Shown here: piece after piece, positions 1 to 7,742 of the stretch
Position numbering within the stretch: the first letter of the stretch is position 1
How the letters are laid out: each line of letters begins with the position of its first letter
Source: Novosphingobium sp. SCN 66-18
GTDB lineage: Bacteria > Pseudomonadota > Alphaproteobacteria > Sphingomonadales > Sphingomonadaceae
Length of the DNA stretch: 64,000 bases
Reading direction: 5' to 3'
Assembly: GCA_001725355.1 (NCBI GenBank)
Contig: MEGD01000006.1
Coordinates: 1 to 64,000 of the forward strand
The notes under the pieces: model-generated
What the model was told of the DNA's origin: nothing
The model's database searches: none
Seen by the model: the letters and a program-made list of their open reading frames with translations, nothing else
Translations under genes and position numbers: made by a program

Positions 1-1
1 C

Positions 2-40
2 GGGATGGTGTTCGATGTCGTCGCAACCGATCGGTCGTAG
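2..40 (+). CDS. 3' end of an upstream gene (partial)
   Basis: The reading frame starting at base 2 stays open to a TAG at 38-40 and overlaps the start of the E1-like gene at 15. It encodes only about 12 residues, ending VVATDRS. Such overlaps are common between the genes of ubiquitin-like operons, where a multi-ubiquitin or E2-like gene often precedes the E1 gene. The fragment is far too short to identify, so this is an inference from context. Confidence 0.25.
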   Translation, partial: GMVFDVVATDRS

Positions 41-1199
41 TCCCGACCTTAAGCGCCTTCGCGACGAGGGGTATGACATCGCGGTGATCGATGGCTACCT
101 TCTCGTTCGCGACGTTCCATATGTGAACGCCAGTCGTAATGTATGTCGAGGGGCGCTGCTGATGCCCCTCGCGCTGGCAGACAATGTGGCACAGCCACCG
201 GCGGATCATGTGGCCCAGTTCGCGGGAGATTATCCCTGTCATGCGGATGGCAGGGAAATCTCGGAAATGCGCCTTGGCACCGTCGATTTCACCGTTGACG
301 GATTTGCTGCAAAGTGGAGTTTTTCTGCGAAGCCCAAACCCGCTGATAAGTATGTCAATTTCTACGATAAGGTGTTGGCTTACATTCGTCGGATCAGCGG
401 TCCGGCGCAAGAGCTTGAACCCGACGGTGGCCACGATCCACGCACCTATCCCCTTGTCAACGAAGACGATGAGGATTCGGTCTTTCGTTATGTGGACACG
501 GCTTCGAGCCGGGCGGAGATCGTCAGTGTCTCTAAAAAGCTGAAAGGACACCGGGTCGCCATTTTGGGGCTTGGGGGAACAGGCGGGTACATTCTCGATC
601 TGGTCGCCAAGACCCATGTGGAGGAGATTCACATCTTCGATGGCGATGTGTTTTCACAGCACAATGCCTTCCGTGCGCCAGGGGCGGCGGCTGGGGCGGA
701 GTTGGCTGAGAAGTTGCCCAAGGTGGCTTACTTTGCCCGCATCTACGACCGTATGCGCCGAGGCGTTATCCCGCATCCTGAGTTTATCAGCGCAGACAAT
801 ATGGCTTCACTCGACACCATGAATTTCGTGTTCATGGCCATGGAGGCGGGTGAGGTTAAGCGTCTGGTCGTCGAACGTCTGATTTCGAAGGGCATCCCCT
901 TCGTGGATGTTGGTATGGGCGTTTATCTTGCCAACGACATGCTGGGCGGGACACTTCGGGTCACGACGGTCACAGCAGCGAAGCATGACCATCTGTCGGA
1001 CCGAATGCCTTTCAGCAACGGCGGCATCAAGGGTGAATACGACAAGAATATCCAGATTGCGGAACTCAACGCGATGAACGCGGCCTTGGCCGTTATCCGC
1101 TGGAAGAAGCTGTTCGGAGTTTATCCCGATTTTAGCAATGAGCATTATAGCACATACGTGATCGGGCGGAATGACGTGAACAACGAGGATGAGGCGTAG
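15..1199 (+). CDS. ThiF/E1-like adenylyltransferase with N-terminal DUF6791-type region
   Basis: Predicted E1-like enzyme that would adenylate the C terminus of a ubiquitin-like protein. Residues 1-170 match the DUF6791-type region usually fused to these enzymes. Residues about 178-390 are the ThiF fold, with the nucleotide loop GLGGTGG at 185-191, the acidic FDGD at 208-211 and Arg220. Only two cysteines exist (44 and 75), both N-terminal to the adenylation domain, so the usual thioester cysteine after the crossover loop is absent. The next gene starts two bases after the stop and encodes a DUF6527 protein, the usual partner in bacterial ubiquitin-like (Bub-type) operons. Known ThiF chemistry supports adenylation. 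Transfer without a cysteine is inference. The ubiquitin-like and E2-like genes would lie left of the window. Confidence 0.85.
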   Translation: MSSQPIGRSPDLKRLRDEGYDIAVIDGYLLVRDVPYVNASRNVCRGALLMPLALADNVAQPPADHVAQFAGDYPCHADGREISEMRLGTVDFTVDGFAAKWSFSAKPKPADKYVNFYDKVLAYIRRISGPAQELEPDGGHDPRTYPLVNEDDEDSVFRYVDTASSRAEIVSVSKKLKGHRVAILGLGGTGGYILDLVAKTHVEEIHIFDGDVFSQHNAFRAPGAAAGAELAEKLPKVAYFARIYDRMRRGVIPHPEFISADNMASLDTMNFVFMAMEAGEVKRLVVERLISKGIPFVDVGMGVYLANDMLGGTLRVTTVTAAKHDHLSDRMPFSNGGIKGEYDKNIQIAELNAMNAALAVIRWKKLFGVYPDFSNEHYSTYVIGRNDVNNEDEA

Positions 1200-1201
1200 G
1201 G

Positions 1202-1654
1202 ATGATGAAAAGCATCACGCATGAGTTCGTGGAATTCGTGCCCGCCGATTTGGTGGAGGGGGTGGTTTATGTTTCCATTCCCTACTCCACCGTTGTCCAC
1301 AAATGCCTGTGTGGTTGTGGTATGAAGGTGGTTACGCCCCTCCGTCCTGACAAATGGACGTTGACCTATAATGGCGAGGCCATCAGCCTTGACCCATCCA
1401 TCGGCAATTGGAGCTTTCCGTGCCGGTCCCACTATATCATCCGCAAAGGGCGAGTTCTCGAAGCAGGGCCGATGAGCCAATCGCAAGTCCGGCGTGGACG
1501 GGCACATGATGCGGCACTGACTGCCGTATATCATGGTGAAGTGGCACCGTCGCGTCCTGTCGAGCGTGCGGCGCCGCCTCCGGTGGCGCGTAAGATTGAG
1601 GCAAAGAAGAAGCGTGGTCTTTGGGCGACATTTATCGATATTTTTCGTGGTTAG
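1202..1654 (+). CDS. DUF6527 (BubE-like) family protein
   Basis: A 150-residue protein with a Cys cluster CLCGCG near residue 36 and a later SIGNW...PCRSHY block around residues 66-82, both typical of the DUF6527 family as I recall it. This family sits beside ThiF/DUF6791 proteins and multi-ubiquitin proteins, and it has been named BubE in bacterial ubiquitination-like operons. Its proposed role there is processing or removal of the ubiquitin-like modifier. The C-terminal 40 residues are proline- and lysine-rich and probably flexible. The start is ATG at 1202 or 1205, directly after the E1-like stop, so the two genes are co-translated. The family match is by motif memory; enzymatic activity is not shown by sequence alone. 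Confidence 0.75.
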   Translation: MMKSITHEFVEFVPADLVEGVVYVSIPYSTVVHKCLCGCGMKVVTPLRPDKWTLTYNGEAISLDPSIGNWSFPCRSHYIIRKGRVLEAGPMSQSQVRRGRAHDAALTAVYHGEVAPSRPVERAAPPPVARKIEAKKKRGLWATFIDIFRG

Positions 1655-1731
1655 GCTGCGCTGAGCCATGGCTGCCCTGATTTGAACTGCAATGAGGTAA
1701 TCTATTCAAACAGTGTGAAAGTTGACCTGCC

Positions 1732-2202
1732 ATGACATCGCACAACAAGCAAAGGCTCGCTGCCCATATCATCCCTCTTTCCATCGCCAGCACTTTTGAT
1801 CTTGCCCGGCAGGAATGGGATCTCGTTGCCGTCGAGATCAGCGAGGAATGGGACAGTTGCCCGTGCGGGCAGGATATCAAGGAACATTGCTATATCCGGA
1901 ACCGCCTTAACGGCAATTCCACTTATGTTGGTAATGTTTGCATCAACCGTTTTATTGAAATCGACACCGGCAATCTGTTCGACGGCCTACGCCGCATTGC
2001 TGCGGATGACTCCGCGAACGCCAATCATGACCTGATCGAACATGCCTATCGCATGGGCTATCTATATGGCGAAAAGGAATACCGTTTCCTCAAGCAAACT
2101 GCGCTAACAAGGAACCTTTCCGCAGCGCAAATTGCCTGGAAGCGCAAAATTAACCGCCGCATACTGGCCCAAACGGTCGTGAAACGGCGGACGCTGAGAT
2201 GA
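1732..2202 (+). CDS. Small zinc-ribbon-like hypothetical protein
   Basis: A 156-residue protein. The motif CPCGQ at about residues 43-47, a following Cys near 52 in HCYIRN, and VGNVC near residue 64 form a four-cysteine pattern. The pattern CxCG-x6-C-x-I-x-N-x7-VGxxC resembles a zinc-ribbon seen in many uncharacterised phage and mobile-element proteins. The C-terminal half is basic and helical, with no recognisable catalytic motif. It lies 77 bp after the DUF6527 gene and 10 bp before the beta-flower gene, in the same direction, so it may belong to the same defence-like unit. Its function is unknown. Base composition is less GC-rich than the conjugation genes, consistent with separate acquisition. 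Confidence 0.6.
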   Translation: MTSHNKQRLAAHIIPLSIASTFDLARQEWDLVAVEISEEWDSCPCGQDIKEHCYIRNRLNGNSTYVGNVCINRFIEIDTGNLFDGLRRIAADDSANANHDLIEHAYRMGYLYGEKEYRFLKQTALTRNLSAAQIAWKRKINRRILAQTVVKRRTLR

Positions 2203-2212
2203 AGAGGAGGCC

Positions 2213-2518
2213 ATGATGGATTGGTTATGGACTTGGGGCGGCAAATGCTTTGGCTATCGGTCGGGCGACGATCTGCGGACGTATGACGGTCGTCACGTGG
2301 GGCGTTTCCATGGCGACGACGTTTTCGGTCCCGATGGCCGCTATCTTGGCGAAGCTAGAGGCAAGAGGCTCATCACGCATCTTTCGAAGAAGAGGAATCG
2401 AAGCCGAGGAAGGTTTACTCCTTACGCGAAAAATGGCGCATACGTGCGGTATGCTGGTTATGTCGGCTATGTCATGTACGCCGGGTACGAGGATTTTCCT
2501 GCGCCCGAGCAGCTATAG
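2213..2518 (+). CDS. 4-fold beta-flower family protein
   Basis: A 101-residue protein whose first 55 residues match the 4-fold beta-flower family: WTWGG..FGYR..DDLRTYDGRHVGRF..DDVFGPDGRYLGE, with repeated aromatic-Gly-Arg strands. The family is structurally known but its role is unclear. It often appears in accessory regions beside defence or stress genes. The C-terminal tail (residues 58-101) is basic, then rich in Tyr, Gly and Val. A GAGGAGG ribosome-binding site lies just upstream; with it, ATG at 2216 has better spacing than ATG at 2213. Nothing in the sequence gives an enzymatic function. Confidence 0.7.
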   Translation: MMDWLWTWGGKCFGYRSGDDLRTYDGRHVGRFHGDDVFGPDGRYLGEARGKRLITHLSKKRNRSRGRFTPYAKNGAYVRYAGYVGYVMYAGYEDFPAPEQL

Positions 2519-3518
2519 TATGGTCTGTGTTACGGGCGCGAGCGCTCGGCGGCTCTCCGCCTTACAACCAACCGGCAAGCAAAAAACTATGTCCGTAAGC
2601 CGGTCTCTTTACACCATAGCTGCCATTCCGGACTGTCCGCAGCCCTGGGCATCTTGGCGCCGATGTTGAAGCCGATGAACGAAGGTCGGCTTAGGCCAAT
2701 CCCAGTGGCAGAGTTGCCGTTCCGGATCGTCCGCAAAAGCAGCAGCTAGGTTTTGAGTGAGCGGTGCCTGTCAATCAGGCGATCCTCTCCCAGCAAGACT
2801 GTTCCCGTTTGGCGACCGTAGCCAGCCTCCGTTTGTTCCTGCACTTTCCGACCCGCCTTTCGGAGGAAACAGTGCGAGCAGTCATAGCTGTGCCCCTTTG
2901 CAAGATGGCCGAACTCACAAATGCCACGCCTATCTCGAAGCCCCTTGCTCCCACGACACGCCGACCGCGGGAGCGCTTACCGGGGCCTGGGACGGCGCGC
3001 CTTCCTCCATGCCTTCTGCAAGGAAACCGGGCTGAGCATCGGCGCCTGGCGGCAGCGCGCCCAATCCTGCGATTGAGCAATTCCGCCTACCCGATGCCAG
3101 CGGCATTGCTCCAGCGGCTTTATGCTGGATACTCAAGCCGGATGACCCGGCGCGCGCCCGCCCCACACATTTGGCTTGCACATCCCGGCAAACCCGGCAA
3201 TTTGCCCTTGCTCCCGTGAAAGCCGGGAGCGGGGCTTCGAAAACCCCAATCAACGATTGCTCGGTCGAATTCTCGGCCGGGTGGCATGCGCGTATGTCCA
3301 GCCGGTTCGCCGGTAAAGGCGCATGCGCCTGTTCGTTGATCAGGTTTTCGACATCCGGCTTTGGCCGTCGCCCCGAGTGGACATAGGCGCGACGAATGGA
3401 CCAGAGCCCAGCACATATCCCTGCCATCTCTCGCATCGCGGCAGGCGGCTTCCCCCCTACCCGGCTGTCATCCCACGGTGCGCATGCCCCCGGCGCGGCA
3501 GGGGGCAGCTGAGCCGCC
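2519..3518. other. 1-kb region without an intact gene
   Basis: No frame here looks coding by composition or family motif. Open frames on both strands consist of Arg/Pro/Ala-rich shadows typical of high-GC noncoding DNA. One short stretch reads as the remnant of an AraC-type regulator (listed separately). This is probably a decayed junction between the ubiquitin-like locus and the lasso-peptide locus. Confidence 0.5.
2957..3076 (+). pseudogene. Possible AraC-type regulator C-terminal remnant
   Basis: The frame ending in TGA at 3074-3076 contains RRAFLHAFCKETGLSIGAW followed by RQRA, which resembles the second helix-turn-helix of AraC-family regulators (rrtF.R.FreetG.sigaWRqraR). No N-terminal domain or start is joined to it, and the frame stops before the expected end of the domain. 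It is most likely a decayed fragment. The match is short and made by eye. Confidence 0.3.
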
Positions 3519-4070
3519 ATGGCCAACATCGACCCCGCCGCCGATCCGCTCGCGTTTGAAGACATCGACGTGTCCGATGCAGCGATGGAAGAGATCTACC
3601 GGACCGAAGCCCCCTGGCTGGTGCGTTTCTTCCGGCGGGAGCTTGGCAATGCCGCCGATGCGCAGGACATGACGCAGGAAACGATGCTGCGCTACGTGCG
3701 CGCGGTCCCCACGATCAGGGTAACCACACCGCAGGCCTATCTCCGGCGGATCGCGCGCAACCTTCTGCGCGACCGGTCCGAGCACAGCGCGACGAAACTT
3801 GCGCAGGCCTCGCTCCCACTGCTCGAAGGTCTCGACCTGCCGGGCCCCGAGGACCAGCATCGCGAGCTTGCCAGCCGACAGGAACTCGCGGCGTGGGAGG
3901 AAATCCTCGCACAGCTCAACCCACGCACGCTGGAGGTATTTCTTCTGAGCCGCTTCGATGGTTATACTTATAAGGAAATCGCAACCCGCCTCGGGATATC
4001 GACTTTCAGCGTGAACAAGCACATGGTCAAAGCCATCGCCCACATTGACCGCAACCGGAGAGACACATGA
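3519..4070 (+). CDS. ECF RNA polymerase sigma factor (FecI-like)
   Basis: A 183-residue sigma-70-family factor. Region 2 carries FFRRELGNAADAQDMTQETMLRYVRA (about residues 36-61). Region 4 carries RTLEVFLLSRFDGYTYKEIATRLGIS, a helix-turn-helix near residues 135-160. Its stop overlaps the start of the FecR-like gene (ATGA), and a TonB receptor with an STN domain follows. This is the classic surface-signalling order sigma, anti-sigma, receptor. It probably directs transcription of the downstream receptor/isopeptidase genes, and perhaps of the lasso operon, when the receptor binds its ligand. Length and domain order are normal for the family. Confidence 0.93.
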   Translation: MANIDPAADPLAFEDIDVSDAAMEEIYRTEAPWLVRFFRRELGNAADAQDMTQETMLRYVRAVPTIRVTTPQAYLRRIARNLLRDRSEHSATKLAQASLPLLEGLDLPGPEDQHRELASRQELAAWEEILAQLNPRTLEVFLLSRFDGYTYKEIATRLGISTFSVNKHMVKAIAHIDRNRRDT

Positions 4071-5083
4071 TCGGGTGGCTTGGCCGGGACGCGCGGCGGC
4101 GGCGAACCGAGAAGCAGGCCTATCGGTGGGTCGGAAAGATGATCGCCGATCCCGCGAGTAACGAAGCCGGTCTGCGCCGGTGGATCGGCGACGACGAGGA
4201 ACGCGCGCGCATCTACAACCGTGCCTGGCAGGGCGCCGCCAAAGCGGGCGCGCTCGGAGGCGTGGTGTACGGTGACGCACGGGTTCGCGCCGCGCATCGC
4301 TCGATCGAGCACACCAGGAAAGTTCCCTACCTGTGGCTGACGACCGTGACGGTGGGCCTGATGCTCCTCGGGATCGCATTGACGTTTGGCATCAGCCTGC
4401 TTTTCGGCGAGCATCCCGTGGCCGGAAGCTCGCTGAACGGCGATCGGTCCTATGCGACCGCGACCGGCGAAGTGAGGACGCTGGCGCTTGCGGACGGGTC
4501 GTCGATCGTGCTCGACACCCATAGCGCCGTCGATATCCATTTCGACGGCGAGACCCGCAAGGTCACGCTCACCCGCGGCCGCGCGCGTTTCGCCGTCGCG
4601 CATGAGGCGGAACGCCCCTTCATCGTGTCGGCGCGGGACGCCACCGTCACGGCGCGCGGAACGGTTTTCGACGTCGATACCTTCCAGGGCGTGCGGATCG
4701 CTCTTATCGAGGGTGCCGTCGATGTCAGGGGGCCCGGCGTCGTGCAAGCCGTGCTCCGGCTTTTCCCGGGGCAGCAGGTATGGTTCAATCCTGCCGTCAG
4801 GAATGGAACGCCGGCAGCGACGCGCGCCCGGCCTTCCGACGCGCAGTGGGTGAACGGGATGAAGACCTTCGACGACGTGCCGGCGCACGAGGTGATCGCG
4901 GAAGCCAACCGGTATAGCGAGAGACAGATCGTGTTCGAGGACCCGACGATGGGCGATGCGGAAGTCTTCCTCGATCTCCATATCCGCAACACGGTGGACG
5001 TCGCGCGGAACCTCGCCGCCTATCTCCATCTCGCGGTTGACGAGAGCCACCCCGGACAAATCGTGCTGAGACGCCCAAAATAA
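4067..5083 (+). CDS. FecR-like transmembrane anti-sigma regulator
   Basis: A 338-residue protein. The N-terminal cytoplasmic segment (about 1-85) is of the DUF4880/anti-sigma type. One membrane segment follows at about 88-112 (LWLTTVTVGLMLLGIALTFG), then a periplasmic FecR domain. That domain shows the usual SY.T..GEVRTL.L.DGS...LDT.SA, then RGRARFAVAHEAERPFIVSA and GTVFDVD. The C-terminal STN-like segment (FDDVPAHEVIAEANRYS) is also typical. It should hold the adjacent ECF sigma factor in check and relay a signal from the TonB receptor encoded next. It overlaps the sigma gene by 4 bases, indicating translational coupling. Confidence 0.92.
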   Translation: MIGWLGRDARRRRTEKQAYRWVGKMIADPASNEAGLRRWIGDDEERARIYNRAWQGAAKAGALGGVVYGDARVRAAHRSIEHTRKVPYLWLTTVTVGLMLLGIALTFGISLLFGEHPVAGSSLNGDRSYATATGEVRTLALADGSSIVLDTHSAVDIHFDGETRKVTLTRGRARFAVAHEAERPFIVSARDATVTARGTVFDVDTFQGVRIALIEGAVDVRGPGVVQAVLRLFPGQQVWFNPAVRNGTPAATRARPSDAQWVNGMKTFDDVPAHEVIAEANRYSERQIVFEDPTMGDAEVFLDLHIRNTVDVARNLAAYLHLAVDESHPGQIVLRRPK

Positions 5084-5171
5084 TCGCCCGCCGGGGGTAT
5101 GGGTTTCACCAGCCTCCCGTCTAGGCTTGCAGGGCCGCAACGGCCCGCCGGCTCAGACAGGGGGGCAATAC

Positions 5172-7742
5172 ATGGCACAGCGATATACCCGGGCACTCCA
5201 GCTCGGCTTGCTCATGGCAATAGCGCAGGTTTCCTGCGCGCATGCGCAGGCCGCCGAGCGCCTGCAGTTCGACATCCCGGCGCAGGAACTCAAGTATGCC
5301 CTGCGGACGGTGACGCGGCGCGCGGGCCTCGAGCTCTATGCCACATCGAGCGACCTCAAGGGACGCATCTCGCCCGAGGTCCATGGCCAGTTGACGGTGG
5401 AGGAAGCGCTCGACCGGCTGCTAGCGGGCACGGGCCTCGTAGCCCGTTTCAAGGGCAAGGCCGTCTATATCCGGGACCGACCGGAACTGGCCGGAGGCGA
5501 CGAGGAGAACGCGGCCCCGGCCAGGGACGAGATCGTGGTGACGGGATCACGCATCCGTGGAGCGCCGCCCAGCGCTCCGGTGACCCTCGTTCGCCAGGTC
5601 ACGATGCGCGAGCAGGGGCTGAACGATCTGGGCGATGTTGTCCGCGCCATCCCGCAGAACTTCAACGGCGGTCAGAATCCCGGCGTCACGTTCGGGGTTC
5701 CCGGCAGCCAGAACGTCACGTCCGGATCGGGTCTCAACCTTCGCGGACTGGGCGCGGACGCGACGCTCACGCTGCTCAACGGTCATCGTCTCGCCTACGA
5801 TTCCGCGACCCAGGCCATCGATATCTCGGCCATCCCCGTCGCCGCCGTCGAACGCCTGGAAGTGATCGTCGACGGTGCGTCGGCACTCTACGGTTCGGAT
5901 GCCGTGGCCGGTGTCGCCAACGTGATCCTCAAACGCGACTTTGCAGGACTGGACACGCGGGCGCGCATAGGCAGCACGACCGAGGGCGGCGGTTTCCAGC
6001 AGGAATACAGCCTCGTTGGCGGACAGCGCTGGCAGTCCGGTGGTTTCATGGCGGTAGCGGATTTCACGAAGTCCTCCGCCATCCGGGCAAGAGATCGCGC
6101 CTTTACCAGCGCATTGCCCGGCGACTCCGTACTCTATCCCGAACAGAAGGCGCTCAACTTCGTGCTGTCCGGCCATCAGGCGGTGGGGATGGCAGATGTG
6201 TCGATCGATGCGTTCTACAATCACCGGACCTCGTTCACGACCTCATCCTATGCCCTGCCGGATTACCGGGCCGACGGCGCGACGCTCGATACCGATCTCA
6301 AGTCCTACGCGGTCGCGCCGCGCCTTACGGTTCCGCTCGGCGGCTGGAACGCCACGCTCGAAGGTGTTCGCGGCGAAGACAACGTCCGAACCAATTCGAT
6401 CTATTACTACGGCGGGGAATCGATCGGCGCTTATCCCGTCGATTACGCCAATGCGCTGAGCGCCGTCGAAGCTCGGGCCGAAGGGCCGCTGCTGGCCCTT
6501 CCCGGCGGCACGATCCGCGTCGCGACGGGCGGCGGCTACCGGATCGTCGAACTCGACGGCCTGCGGCAGTCGGTCCTTTCCGGTGTCACCACGACCCTTG
6601 CTCGCTTTCATGGCAAGCGGCGCACCGCCTACGGTTTCGGTGAACTGTTCGTGCCGCTCGTCGGCCCGGACAATGCCCGGCCCGGCGTGCGCCGGCTTGA
6701 CCTGACCCTTGCCGGGCGAGCCGAGCACGATGCCGAGACCGGCAGCGTGTTCACGCCCAAGATCGGCCTGACCTACGAACCCGTCCCGGGCGTGTCGATC
6801 CAGGGTTCGTGGGGACGTTCGTTCAAGGAGCCGACGCTGTTCCAGCTGGCGACGCCCGCCACCGTGACGCTGTCGCGGGCCAGCACGTTTGCCAGCGGCT
6901 ATCCGGCCACCGCGACCGTCCTCGTGCGCAACGGCGGCAATCCGGATCTCAAGCCGGAGCGCGCCCGCACCTGGACCACGACAATCCGGATCCACCCCGG
7001 TATCTTGCGGGGAGGCTCCATCACCGCCAGCTATTTCAACGTCCGGTATCGCGGGCGCATCCAGGCTCCGCTGGGCACTTCGAGCGGCGCGCTCACCAAC
7101 CCGCTCTATACCGATCTCGTCACGCTGGCGCCGACCACGAGCCAATCGGACGCGCTGGTCGCCTCCGTCGGCGGAGCGATCACCAACGTCGCGGGCCGGC
7201 CCTACAATGCGGCCAACGTCATCGCGATATTCGACAACCGCTACCACAATCTTGCATTGCTCGCGGCCGAGGGCCTGGATCTCGGGGCCTCGATGCCGGT
7301 CGACCTTGGTACGGCGGGACAGATCAGTCTCAACGGGTCGGCATCGTACATCACCAGCAGCCAGGTCAATATCTCCGGCGCGGCACGCATCGATCGGGCC
7401 GGCAGCATCTACAACCCGCCCCACTGGCGTGGACGCTTCGATCTTGCGTGGCGCAAGGGCGCGGTGACCGTTACACCCGTGGCGAACTTCGTGGGCGGCG
7501 TCCTGGATACGACCAACAAGGTCCCCGTGTACGGCATCACGACGTTCGACCTTACCATCCGGTTTGCGCCATCGGACAAGGACACCCAAGCCGGATGGGA
7601 CGTCGCCTTCACGGTGCTCAATATCGGCAACCGCATGCCCGCGCGCATCGTTCCGGCCGATTTCTATTATCCACCCTATGACTCGGCGAATTATTCGATC
7701 CAGGGCCGTTACATCGGTCTGGCTGTGGGGAAGCGCTGGTGA
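5172..7742 (+). CDS. TonB-dependent receptor with STN signalling domain (lasso locus)
   Basis: Outer-membrane receptor of about 856 residues. ATG 5172 is preferred because AGGGGGG precedes it and it begins a clear signal peptide (MAQRYTRALQLGLLMAIAQV..AHAQAA). An STN domain follows (LQFDIPAQELKYALRTV to KGKAVYI), then the plug with DEIVVTGSRIRG, LNLRGLGADATLTLLNGHR and ALYGSDAVAGVANVILK, then a beta-barrel ending in an aromatic-type residue (GKRW). The STN domain is the part that contacts FecR-type regulators. The neighbours (FecI, FecR and isopeptidase) match the known layout of proteobacterial lasso loci, where the receptor is thought to recapture the extracellular lasso peptide. Substrate identity is inferred from context. 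The stop overlaps the isopeptidase start by GTGA. Confidence 0.93.
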   Translation: MAQRYTRALQLGLLMAIAQVSCAHAQAAERLQFDIPAQELKYALRTVTRRAGLELYATSSDLKGRISPEVHGQLTVEEALDRLLAGTGLVARFKGKAVYIRDRPELAGGDEENAAPARDEIVVTGSRIRGAPPSAPVTLVRQVTMREQGLNDLGDVVRAIPQNFNGGQNPGVTFGVPGSQNVTSGSGLNLRGLGADATLTLLNGHRLAYDSATQAIDISAIPVAAVERLEVIVDGASALYGSDAVAGVANVILKRDFAGLDTRARIGSTTEGGGFQQEYSLVGGQRWQSGGFMAVADFTKSSAIRARDRAFTSALPGDSVLYPEQKALNFVLSGHQAVGMADVSIDAFYNHRTSFTTSSYALPDYRADGATLDTDLKSYAVAPRLTVPLGGWNATLEGVRGEDNVRTNSIYYYGGESIGAYPVDYANALSAVEARAEGPLLALPGGTIRVATGGGYRIVELDGLRQSVLSGVTTTLARFHGKRRTAYGFGELFVPLVGPDNARPGVRRLDLTLAGRAEHDAETGSVFTPKIGLTYEPVPGVSIQGSWGRSFKEPTLFQLATPATVTLSRASTFASGYPATATVLVRNGGNPDLKPERARTWTTTIRIHPGILRGGSITASYFNVRYRGRIQAPLGTSSGALTNPLYTDLVTLAPTTSQSDALVASVGGAITNVAGRPYNAANVIAIFDNRYHNLALLAAEGLDLGASMPVDLGTAGQISLNGSASYITSSQVNISGAARIDRAGSIYNPPHWRGRFDLAWRKGAVTVTPVANFVGGVLDTTNKVPVYGITTFDLTIRFAPSDKDTQAGWDVAFTVLNIGNRMPARIVPADFYYPPYDSANYSIQGRYIGLAVGKRW

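Noticed and set aside
2930-3565. A 211-codon minus-strand frame before the sigma factor gene
   Set aside because: Low-complexity Ala/Arg/Pro composition, overlaps the sigma start, no recognisable domain.
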